Shown here: positions 5,712 through 11,812 of the stretch, in pieces
How positions within the stretch are numbered: the stretch's first letter is position 1
How the letters are laid out: each line of letters opens with the position of its first letter
NCBI GenBank assembly: GCA_026396555.1
Contig: JAPLWO010000073.1
Coordinates: forward strand, 1 to 12,060
Direction of reading: 5' to 3'
DNA from: Candidatus Magasanikiibacteriota bacterium
GTDB lineage: Bacteria > Patescibacteriota > Patescibacteriia > Magasanikbacterales > 2-02-FULL-50-9b
DNA length: 12,060 nucleotides
Program-made: the position numbers and the translations under genes
The notes under the pieces: model-generated
Told to the model about the DNA's origin: nothing
Seen by the model: only the letters and a program-made list of their open reading frames with translations
Database searches by the model: none

Positions 5712-7228
5712 ATTGGTAAAATTTGTTTTTCGTCGATGGTCATTAATTGACTACGCTTTTTTTGCGAAACATTAAATCCAAGATATCGTCCAAACATCAA
5801 GCGCGTTGTCGCGTCGATCGCCGGAATTGCCGAGAAACAAATCAACGAAACCGGCACAAGCGCCCACTGCAACAACATGAAAATCCACATTCGTTTTTTT
5901 GTTGTCTGCGGAAGCGGCGGCAACAATTTCAAAGACAACACCATACTAAACACCATGCCTGCCATCGAAAATAGCATGAGCCATTCGAGAATGTGCGGCG
6001 TGTTTTGAAATAAGACAGTGCTGCGAACTTCGTCACCCGCAACCAACAAAGGCAAACGACCGAACACCAAAATAAATAACGATGTTGTGCACCATGAAAA
6101 CTTTCCTTCCCATTGCGTCCACATGCGATGCAATCGTTTTCCAAACGGAATTTCTGTGTGCTGCGGTAAATGCCACAATAAAAATGGAATATGCTCAACG
6201 CCCCACGCCCAGCGACGCTGTTGTTTATACAAGTTCACCATGCTTTTTTTAAATGAGGGATCGTTCACCGTATCCATCGACACCGGCAAAAACATTGGTA
6301 CGACTTCGTAGTCGCCGCCGTAGCGCAGCCAGCACTGAAAAAATATACGTGAGTCTTCACTCACAATATTTTTTTGCCAAAATCCAACGTCGACCAACGC
6401 TTTAAAACTCATGCTGTGCGACGAAAATGTCGTCATAATTTCTGGACGACCAAACGCAAACAACAAATAAAATGTTGTACCGAACGCCATGATGCGCAGC
6501 GGCGCCGATGATTCCCAAATATTATTATTGAACAATGCAACCGGTTGAAACGATGCATGCGTTGGATTTGGATGATTCGCGTACAAATACGTGAGATACG
6601 CGAAATAATGTTTATGCACGATTGTATCAATATCAAACGACGAAACAATCACCCGTTCATACACAATTCCACGCTCATCAAACCAGCGCTTCAGTTCATT
6701 TCCCGCGTAATGAATGTTTGAACCCTTGCCCGGAATTTCTCCCGGCAAATCTTTCGGATGTACAGTTACGATGAATGAATAAAAATTGTGTTCGAACTCT
6801 TTTTTAAGCTGTGGCGCAATCGAATTAAAATGTTCGAGTTGGCGCTCCTCACCTGCAAGTACCACAATCATCCGCTTCGCTGGAAACGACGATCGTGCGA
6901 GCGCTTCAAGCGTTGTTCGTACAACTTCTTCATCTTCGTTATATACGGGCAAAAAAATGCAGTGCAGATAATCATCAGTTTTCGGTCCGAGCGTCGCGAG
7001 TCGCTGCATCCAATCTTCGTGAATCGTCATCGCGTACGATCGCCATGAAAATAATAAGTACACAACAAAGTATGCAACGCGAAACACCCAATACAAATCA
7101 AACAAAATGACGAAATAAATAACCCACAATGGTTTTACAAAACTCAAAATCAAACCAGACAGCAAAACAGTCCACACAACAATGCCTGGCAACATTTCAT
7201 AAATTCGATAGCGCGTGTAATTTGTCAT
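5708..7228 (-). CDS. Membrane GT2 glycosyltransferase (cellulose/hyaluronan synthase-like)
   Basis: The 506-aa product is an inner-membrane GT2 enzyme of the processive-synthase type. Two N-terminal membrane segments (about 14-32 and 34-61) precede a cytosolic GT-A domain. Donor-binding motifs run in order: PVYNE (94-98), the DxD motif FDID (D199, D201), catalytic-base ED (291-292) and QQRRW (336-340), the Q-x-x-R-W acceptor-side motif of polysaccharide synthases. At least three C-terminal membrane segments follow (about 380-397, 413-435, 447-470). All hallmarks are present, so it is probably active. The start overlaps the TsaB-like gene by 4 bases and the end overlaps the DUF4012 gene by 4. 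The sugar and polymer cannot be read from the sequence. Confidence 0.92.
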   Translation of the reverse strand: MTNYTRYRIYEMLPGIVVWTVLLSGLILSFVKPLWVIYFVILFDLYWVFRVAYFVVYLLFSWRSYAMTIHEDWMQRLATLGPKTDDYLHCIFLPVYNEDEEVVRTTLEALARSSFPAKRMIVVLAGEERQLEHFNSIAPQLKKEFEHNFYSFIVTVHPKDLPGEIPGKGSNIHYAGNELKRWFDERGIVYERVIVSSFDIDTIVHKHYFAYLTYLYANHPNPTHASFQPVALFNNNIWESSAPLRIMAFGTTFYLLFAFGRPEIMTTFSSHSMSFKALVDVGFWQKNIVSEDSRIFFQCWLRYGGDYEVVPMFLPVSMDTVNDPSFKKSMVNLYKQQRRWAWGVEHIPFLLWHLPQHTEIPFGKRLHRMWTQWEGKFSWCTTSLFILVFGRLPLLVAGDEVRSTVLFQNTPHILEWLMLFSMAGMVFSMVLSLKLLPPLPQTTKKRMWIFMLLQWALVPVSLICFSAIPAIDATTRLMFGRYLGFNVSQKKRSQLMTIDEKQILPI

Positions 7229-7599
7229 GGTATTTTTTTCATCGTAATGTGTGGCGAATGTTCGTATTCGAACGCGGCGTCCGTTTTTATATCCGCGCCT
7301 TCAATCGCCGCGACCAACTGCTCCGGTGTTTCAATTTCAGCTTCAACAAAAATCGTCGGCACGCCCCACACAGCACTCAATGTCTCGCCCGCGACCAGCG
7401 CGTTTCGACTCGCTGAAAAACTTCCAATTTTTGACCGGACGACAATCGCGTCAACCGTTTTTTTCAATTTTAATTCATGTAGCGCGACAACGACGTCTTG
7501 TCCATGATCCAATAATTTCGTAATTTTCCACGCGCCATCCAAAAAAACTCGCATACGCAAGCCTCTCTCTGGCAGTGGTTCAATCACAAAAATTTTCAT
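7225..7599 (-). CDS. Small TsaB-like protein (tentative)
   Basis: The 124-aa product has a stretch (about residues 46-83) that resembles the N-terminal ASKHA fold of TsaB, partner of TsaD in tRNA t6A synthesis. VVVALHELKLKK leads to VDAIVVRSKIGSFSASRNAL and then GETLSAVWGVP, comparable to TsaB's GPGSFTGLRIG..A..LA pattern. It is far shorter than full TsaB (about 200-230 aa), and the second Gly-Pro of the loop is replaced by S-K-I. Short TsaB-like genes occur in reduced genomes. It could instead be a degenerate or repurposed copy, or an unrelated small protein. It is coupled by ATGA overlaps to the winged-helix gene and to the GT2 gene. Confidence 0.45.
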   Translation of the reverse strand: MKIFVIEPLPERGLRMRVFLDGAWKITKLLDHGQDVVVALHELKLKKTVDAIVVRSKIGSFSASRNALVAGETLSAVWGVPTIFVEAEIETPEQLVAAIEGADIKTDAAFEYEHSPHITMKKIP

Positions 7600-8210
7600 A
7601 CGCGATCACGCTTTAACGTATCAATCGCAACTGCGTGCGGCGCGTCGAGCACTGCGTACAAAAATCGATCCATCAACTGTTTGCGTTCCGAATATTCACG
7701 CACTGACAAAACAGTGTATCGAACTTGCGCGCCATGTTCGTGTTCAAAATCTGCGATAATTTTCGCGACACGTCGCTCTGAAATATCGCCGACCACCAAC
7801 ATATCGATTGGTGTTTCTTTTGCGTTTGTAAAAATTCCCGTAAAAATTAATAACCGAACATCATCCGCATTTTTAAATTCCTCGACCAACGATTGCTCGC
7901 CGAGCATGTGCGATTTCATAAGCAACGCCCGCAGCTCAGGATACAAAACCGACGATTGATTGAGTTGATAATATTTTCGTTTTGCTTCGTGTGGATCATC
8001 CGACGCTGCCGCAACAATTGCAACTGACTCCTCAGAAATCGTCGCGATAATTCCAGCTTTTGATAAATTAATCAACTCCCGACGCACTGCATTTATCTGC
8101 ACATCTAACAAACGCGTTAATTCACGCACATAAAAATACTTGTCTGAATCTCGAAAAAAGATTCGCAAGAGTTTTACTCGAGTTCTTGAACCAAAAAGGT
8201 GTTCAAGCAT
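7596..8210 (-). CDS. Winged-helix DNA-binding protein
   Basis: The 204-aa product is the first gene of the operon. Residues 1-55 form a winged helix: LFGSRTRVKLLRIFF, then YFYVRELTRLLDVQINAVRRELINL as the HTH with its recognition helix, then a wing (AGIIATIS). A middle region (KYYQLN..SVLYPELRALL) resembles that of ArsR/MarR-like regulators. The C-terminal part (VRLLIFTGIFTN..TPIDMLVVGDIS) resembles the nucleotidyltransferase-like sensor domain often found behind such HTHs, but no clear catalytic GS-x-DxD is seen. It may autoregulate from the divergent promoter region next to it. Fused short-range overlap with the next gene (ATGA). It could be a regulator or an antitoxin-like NTase. Confidence 0.75.
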   Translation of the reverse strand: MLEHLFGSRTRVKLLRIFFRDSDKYFYVRELTRLLDVQINAVRRELINLSKAGIIATISEESVAIVAAASDDPHEAKRKYYQLNQSSVLYPELRALLMKSHMLGEQSLVEEFKNADDVRLLIFTGIFTNAKETPIDMLVVGDISERRVAKIIADFEHEHGAQVRYTVLSVREYSERKQLMDRFLYAVLDAPHAVAIDTLKRDRV

Positions 8211-8230
8211 AAAGGTCTAGGAATACAGCC

Positions 8231-8260
8231 ATTGTAGATGATAACGAAATTTAGTATAAT
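8231..8260. promoter_or_regulatory. Divergent promoters between the operon and the phosphatase-like gene
   Basis: On the plus strand TATAAT (8255-8260) lies 17 nt after TTGTAG (8232-8237) and 24 nt before the ATG at 8285. On the minus strand TACAAT (8236-8231) is a good -10 about 20 nt before the winged-helix start at 8210; its -35 is not obvious. The two elements overlap, so the promoters probably compete. Leaders are very short and lack ribosome binding sites. Confidence 0.6.
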
Positions 8261-8284
8261 CGGTATGACCCTCTTGGTCAATGT

Positions 8285-9613
8285 ATGGGTGAACGCATCG
8301 AATTACGGGTCCATGATTTTCTTGTTGAGGGGCGAGACGAATCAAAATCCCATGTTTTAGTTGAAATTGCTGAACCGTCGCCGAATGAAGTTTCGACGCA
8401 TGGTCATTTTTTTGCAATTGCAGAATTATCAGGTGCAACGCCAAAAACAATTCAGATGGTGCGCGCATGGATTGAATTCGCGATCGATACTTATTACAAA
8501 AGTGTTCCAACGAACATTGAACTCCATTTTGAAACAATCATGGGCTTGCTCAATACGCAAAGTTCGCTCTATTTAAAACAGCACGCCAACGAAATTATTC
8601 ATATCGCGATCGCCTCGGTGTGCAACGGCGCGCTCTACCTCGCAGTTCATGGTCGCCCAACCGCACTATTGCTTTATAATAAAGATGGTGGCTGGCACAC
8701 AATGGATTTAGTTGATGAAACAGCGATGGATTCGCCAGGCCAACTTTTTTCAAATGTCGTGACCGGCGTGATGCGAGTCGATGACCGATTCTTAATTGCA
8801 ACGCCGCGCGTAATTGAATTTTTTAGCGCAGATCGCTTGACGAAAATTTCAGAAGGTAAAACACTCGAAGAAGTGACCGAACATATGCAGCGTGTTCTAT
8901 CAGAAATGTCTTCGGATTATTCTTTTGCTGCGGTTTGGCTTCGATTGGTACGTGCATTCGATGAGACAAAAGAAATCATGCAACACAAGGTTGCGCCGCC
9001 TGAACAACCAGCGCCCGTGCAGCGAATCGAGAAAAAAGCAGATGCTTCAATGACCGAACTTTTTAATAAAGCAAAATCAACAGCTGCGATTTTAGCGCCG
9101 CCGGTATTAACAATTCCAAAAGACAAAATCATTACCAATATTTTGAAACTTGCGCAGCGCAGTATGACGACAAGTGGCAAAGCTGTGGTCAGTGCAACAC
9201 AAACGTCAATCTCCTATTTAAAAACTGAACGTGGCCGCGCAGCAATTGAGAAGATTAATCAAAAAATTTCGCCTCGAAGTTACCTCGAAAATCTTCAGCA
9301 GCAATTAATTTCAAATTTTTCTGCGCTTCCGATTAAACGAAAACAGACTTTAATGATTGCAGTTGGTGGAGTTGTTGTTGCACTCGGTTTTTTACAACGC
9401 TTGGCATCCTTCATTTTCAATCTGTTGCAAATCAAAAAATTCAGGCAGAGCTCTCGACGATTGAAGACACGATTCATGCTGCGGACCAATCATTTGTATA
9501 CCAAAATGAACCTGCAGCTCGCGCGAGTCTCACGGATGCGGAAAACTTATTTGCAGCGCTTTCAAAAAGCGTTCGTGACAGTTCAGCCGGCTCAGCAACA
9601 CATTCAGAATTAA
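8285..9613 (+). CDS. PP2C-like domain membrane protein, N-terminal part (frame broken at 9388-9394)
   Basis: Residues 1 to about 220 resemble a PP2C-like phosphatase fold as found in Patescibacteria: HFFAIAELSG, NEIIHIAIASVCNGALYLAVHGRPTALLL, then VDDRFLIATPRVIEFF (the ATP/T-PRV strand) and SSDYSFAAVWLRL. Several canonical metal aspartates are not evident, so catalytic activity is uncertain. A linker follows (about 245-345), then a membrane segment from about 349 (TLMIAVGGVVVALGF). At residues 368-370 the frame meets a T TTT TTA heptamer. From there the sensible continuation (TTLGILHFQSVANQKIQAEL) is in the -1 frame, while this frame runs 73 more residues of implausible basic sequence to a stop. 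Read with the shift, the gene is 8285-10287 and about 667 aa. No ribosome binding site; a TATAAT lies 24 nt upstream. Confidence 0.75.
   Translation: MGERIELRVHDFLVEGRDESKSHVLVEIAEPSPNEVSTHGHFFAIAELSGATPKTIQMVRAWIEFAIDTYYKSVPTNIELHFETIMGLLNTQSSLYLKQHANEIIHIAIASVCNGALYLAVHGRPTALLLYNKDGGWHTMDLVDETAMDSPGQLFSNVVTGVMRVDDRFLIATPRVIEFFSADRLTKISEGKTLEEVTEHMQRVLSEMSSDYSFAAVWLRLVRAFDETKEIMQHKVAPPEQPAPVQRIEKKADASMTELFNKAKSTAAILAPPVLTIPKDKIITNILKLAQRSMTTSGKAVVSATQTSISYLKTERGRAAIEKINQKISPRSYLENLQQQLISNFSALPIKRKQTLMIAVGGVVVALGFLQRLASFIFNLLQIKKFRQSSRRLKTRFMLRTNHLYTKMNLQLARVSRMRKTYLQRFQKAFVTVQPAQQHIQN
9388..9394 (+). other. T TTT TTA slippery heptamer at the frame change
   Basis: The zero-frame codons are GGT TTT TTA, so the sequence reads T TTT TTA, a classical X XXY YYZ slippery site. 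A -1 slip makes the next codon ACA at 9394-9396, exactly the frame that stays open to 10287. A purine-rich GGTGGAG about 16 nt upstream could act as an internal Shine-Dalgarno stimulator. A lost T in the homopolymer, real or from sequencing, fits equally well. Confidence 0.55.
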
Positions 9614-9741
9614 TCGCGGAGCACAATAAAATTTTACATATTACTGCCGTAACACTAGCTCCGCTCGCGCTTGCAAGTGATTTAAACACCGTCGATATCA
9701 CTCGCAACGGTGCTACATTAATCGCACTTCCTGCCGTAACT

Positions 9742-10287
9742 TTGAACGATGGCCACGCTTCCAACATTCAAATTGATTTGATTCCAGAAAACACGCGCAT
9801 CGACGCGATCACCTTCTACTCAGGTCGCGCGTACGTGTTCGACAACAACACGCATATGATTTATCGGTACGATTCTTCGGGTGATGGCGCGACGGCAAAA
9901 TATACGAACGGTAAAAAATGGATTACAGATTCTGGAAAGCCAACTGATATTGTTGCGCTGACCGCCGACACCTCGCTCTGGCTTCGAACTGCGACTGGTG
10001 CTGTATTAAAATATACCGCGGGAAAATTACAGCCATTTCACATCAGCAACATTACTCCTGACGTCACCCATATTGGCGCGATTATTTCTGGCACGAGTAA
10101 CAATATCTATTTCCTTGACGATGAACAACATCGCATGGTCATCACAGATCGCGATGGCAAAATGTTAAAACAATATCAATACGATGCAGCGACGAGTTTA
10201 ACACATCTATCGATCGACAAAAACGAAACGACCGCCACCGGGGTTACCGATGACGGCCATATTGTTTCGTTTGCTTTGAGCAAATAG
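9742..10287 (+). CDS. C-terminal propeller part of the frameshifted membrane protein
   Basis: This frame is open back to 9394 and continues the preceding gene; the ATG at 9742 is only the first ATG and probably not a real start. Residues coded from 9394 to about 9640 look helical or coiled (IQAELSTIEDTIHAAD..., ASLTDAENLFAALSKSV). Then come beta-propeller-like strands: IDAITFYSGRAYVFD, IYRYDSSG, DIVALTADTSLWLR, GAVLKYTAG, SNNIYFLDDEQHRMVITDRDGK. The whole protein would have a cytosolic phosphatase-like domain, one membrane span and an outer propeller, a signal-transducing layout (inference). The stop at 10285-10287 lies 1 nt from the convergent rplL stop. Confidence 0.7.
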   Translation: MNDGHASNIQIDLIPENTRIDAITFYSGRAYVFDNNTHMIYRYDSSGDGATAKYTNGKKWITDSGKPTDIVALTADTSLWLRTATGAVLKYTAGKLQPFHISNITPDVTHIGAIISGTSNNIYFLDDEQHRMVITDRDGKMLKQYQYDAATSLTHLSIDKNETTATGVTDDGHIVSFALSK

Positions 10288-10288
10288 C

Positions 10289-10687
10289 TTATTTCAAAGC
10301 TGCTTTGCCGCCTGCTTCTTCGAGTTTCTTTTTGATTTCTTCTGCTTCAGCCTTTGCTGCGCCTTCCTTCACCATTTTAGGTGCGCCGTCTACCACAGCT
10401 TTTGCTTCTGCAAGACCCAAGCCCGTGATTTCACGAACTACTTTGATCACTGCAATTTTGTTTGCACCTGCTTCGAGAAGTTCAACGTTGAACTCTGTTT
10501 TCTCTTCTGCTGGAGCAGCTGCTGCTGCAGGAGCTGCCATCATCATAGCTGGAGCTGCTGCTGAAACGCCGTAGTGGTCTTCAAGAGTCTTTACGAGCTC
10601 TGAAAGATCAAGAACTGACAACTTGTCGATTGATTCAACAAGACCCGCAAATTTTGCTGGGATTTCTTTCTTTGTTTCGTCTGACAT
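10289..10687 (-). CDS. rplL: 50S ribosomal protein L7/L12
   Basis: The 132-aa product is the stalk protein that dimerises on L10 and recruits translation factors. The N-terminal dimerisation part (SIDKLSVLDLSELVKTLEDHYGV) is followed by an Ala/Met/Pro-rich hinge (about 45-60, AAAPAMMMAAPAAAAAPA). The C-terminal factor-binding domain contains the diagnostic VIKVVREITGLGLAEAKAVVDGAPK, ending in AEEIKKKLEEAGGKAALK. Length is normal or slightly long. It starts 10 nt after rplJ with no ribosome binding site. Only one nucleotide separates its stop from that of the convergent membrane-protein gene, and no clear terminator lies between them. Confidence 0.98.
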   Translation of the reverse strand: MSDETKKEIPAKFAGLVESIDKLSVLDLSELVKTLEDHYGVSAAAPAMMMAAPAAAAAPAEEKTEFNVELLEAGANKIAVIKVVREITGLGLAEAKAVVDGAPKMVKEGAAKAEAEEIKKKLEEAGGKAALK

Positions 10688-10697
10688 AGTATTAAAG

Positions 10698-11216
10698 TTA
10701 AGCTTTCTTTTCTTCGATTCCGTGGAGCACGGTTACAAAACCACGTGTAACACCCGAAAGTGTTCCAACGAGACCTGTAAGCGGTGCGTTGAGAACGCCT
10801 GCAAGTTGGCCCAAAAGCTGTTGCTTTGATGGGAGTGATGCGAGCGCTTTCACCTGAGTTGCGTCAATGTAAGCACCTTCGAGCGCACCAGCGAGGATTT
10901 TGATTTGTTCAACTTCCTTACCGATATTCGCTACCACCTGCGCTGCAGTTACTTCGTCCTGACCAAATGCAACGCCAATGTTACCATTGAGTTTTTTTGC
11001 ATTGAAATCGAGTCCGATATTTTTTGCCGCGAGTGTGATCAGTGTCTTTTTTGCAACAACGTATTGCACGTTTGCTTTCTCAGCTGCACGGCGGAGTTTT
11101 GAAACGTTTTTTACGGTTACGCCTTTGTAGTCAACAAACACAACACCTTTTGAAGCTTTAAAAGCCTCGGTCAAGCGTTCTAAATCTGTTGCTTTCTGTG
11201 CTTTGGTTTTTGCCAT
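10698..11216 (-). CDS. rplJ: 50S ribosomal protein L10
   Basis: The 172-aa product anchors the L7/L12 stalk to 23S rRNA and, with L7/L12, binds its own leader mRNA. Recognisable parts are the N-terminal region (KATDLERLTEAFKASKGVVFVDYKGVTV), the RNA-binding LRRAAEKANVQYVVAKKTL segment, LNGNIGVAFG, and the C-terminal helix that carries L7/L12 dimers. The start at 11216 (MAKTKAQK) is preferred over a start at 11237 because the latter falls inside the leader terminator hairpin. First gene of the rplJ-rplL operon, preceded by a typical L10 leader and promoter. Confidence 0.97.
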   Translation of the reverse strand: MAKTKAQKATDLERLTEAFKASKGVVFVDYKGVTVKNVSKLRRAAEKANVQYVVAKKTLITLAAKNIGLDFNAKKLNGNIGVAFGQDEVTAAQVVANIGKEVEQIKILAGALEGAYIDATQVKALASLPSKQQLLGQLAGVLNAPLTGLVGTLSGVTRGFVTVLHGIEEKKA

Positions 11217-11218
11217 AC

Positions 11219-11243
11219 AAAAAATTACGGCTATCAACCGTAA
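11219..11243 (-). terminator. Attenuator-like hairpin immediately before rplJ
   Basis: On the minus strand TTACGG (11243-11238), a 7-nt loop and CCGTAA (11230-11225) form a perfect 6-bp stem, followed at once by six Ts (11224-11219). The start codon comes 2 nt later. This has intrinsic-terminator form and is well placed for attenuation by the L10 leader, although the stem is short. Confidence 0.5.
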
Positions 11244-11356
11244 ACTAAAAGGGGCCCTCGACCTGGTTCTCAGATTAATCTGGAGAATTGTGGGCTGCCT
11301 CGGCAGGGCTTATGTTTGCGGCTTTTTGGGCTGCAATGCCTGCTGTCTACGGTAGT
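11244..11356 (-). ncRNA. L10 leader (ribosomal protein autoregulatory mRNA element)
   Basis: The untranslated leader of rplJ has the pattern of the L10 leader: GTAGACAGCAGG on the 5' side pairs through GCAGG with CCTGC of GCCCTGCCGAGG on the 3' side. That 3' element carries the GA-rich kink-turn-like junction. Between them, TTGC/GCAA closes an inner hairpin. A 12-nt palindrome (CAGATTAATCTG) and a GGGCCCC segment follow before the attenuator hairpin. In the known family, L10 with L7/L12 binds here to repress the operon. Confidence 0.75.
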
Positions 11357-11362
11357 GAGGAC

Positions 11363-11391
11363 AGTGTAGCGAATGGCGGAAAAAAAGTCAA
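11363..11391 (-). promoter_or_regulatory. rplJ-rplL promoter
   Basis: On the minus strand TTGACT (11391-11386) is followed after 17 nt by TACACT (11368-11363), a good sigma-70-type promoter. It would start transcription near 11356, directly at the L10 leader. A second TTGACG lies 3 nt further upstream. The TR2 3' end is only about 35 bp away. Confidence 0.65.
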
Positions 11392-11429
11392 GTTCGTCAA
11401 ATCACGCTCAAAACAATCGATAATCCCCG

Positions 11430-11539
11430 CCGCCGAACGAACGCCACAGTTCGAATTCACATTCCTCGCATCGTTCCAATTCGCGTTCGCCTGACGATTG
11501 TCCCGATTCCAGTACGAATACGGAACATCACCAGAAACC
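11430..11539 (-). repeat. DGR template repeat TR2
   Basis: This aligns to 11821-11930 with a constant offset of 391 and no gaps over 110 bp. Of 12 mismatches, 11 are at template adenines (6 A-to-T, 4 A-to-G, 1 A-to-C). One exception, at 11525, is near the 5' end. In the target's frame it reads VSGDVPYSYWNRDNRQANAN and then further AAC/AAT codons, the N-rich signature of a template. The 3' end (11430-11449) is invariant; the first flanking base (11429) differs as C/T between copies, which may separate IMH* from IMH. Its sequence is unrelated to TR1. No A-substitution yields a stop. Confidence 0.94.
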
Positions 11540-11812
11540 TATTTTGATTGTGTATTTCCATTTTTTGGACAGTCGCAACCATCCATAATTTTATTTCATC
11601 TCGCCAGTGCAAGACACACACAACTCATCACGGTGGGGATTAGTATTGCTTTTGCTCGTGCGTTTTAATGGTGCTATTTACGATTCAATCATAAATACAA
11701 TTTCCATTTTCAAAAACGCCAGATTCTCCGGCAGCCTACATCGCAGCAGGTAGCTATTCGCCGGTTACAATAACAATATCAAAAATCAATAAAAATTCAA
11801 AATCCAAAGTTT
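11540..11812. other. Intergenic region between TR2 and VR2
   Basis: No gene is supported. It is AT-rich and must carry the end of the VR2 target transcript and the promoter and leader of the TR2 RNA (minus strand). I found no convincing promoter. A structured hairpin lies at 11728-11764. Confidence 0.5.
11728..11764. repeat. Hairpin downstream of VR2
   Basis: CCGGC (11728-11732) pairs with GCCGG (11760-11764). Inside, AGC and TAC (11733-11739, with one bulged C) pair with GTA and GCT (11750-11755), giving a two-part stem with a 10-nt loop. On the minus strand five Ts follow only after 11 nt, so it is not a classical terminator. It lies about 55 nt past the 3' end of VR2, similar to the hairpin about 70 nt past VR1. 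Confidence 0.45.

Noticed and set aside
9742..9744. ATG as an independent start for the propeller protein
   Set aside because: The same frame is open and protein-like back to 9394, joins the membrane segment, and there is no ribosome binding site.
11288..11494. Plus-strand 68-aa frame upstream of rplJ
   Set aside because: It is antisense to the L10 leader, promoter and TR2; its composition is not protein-like.
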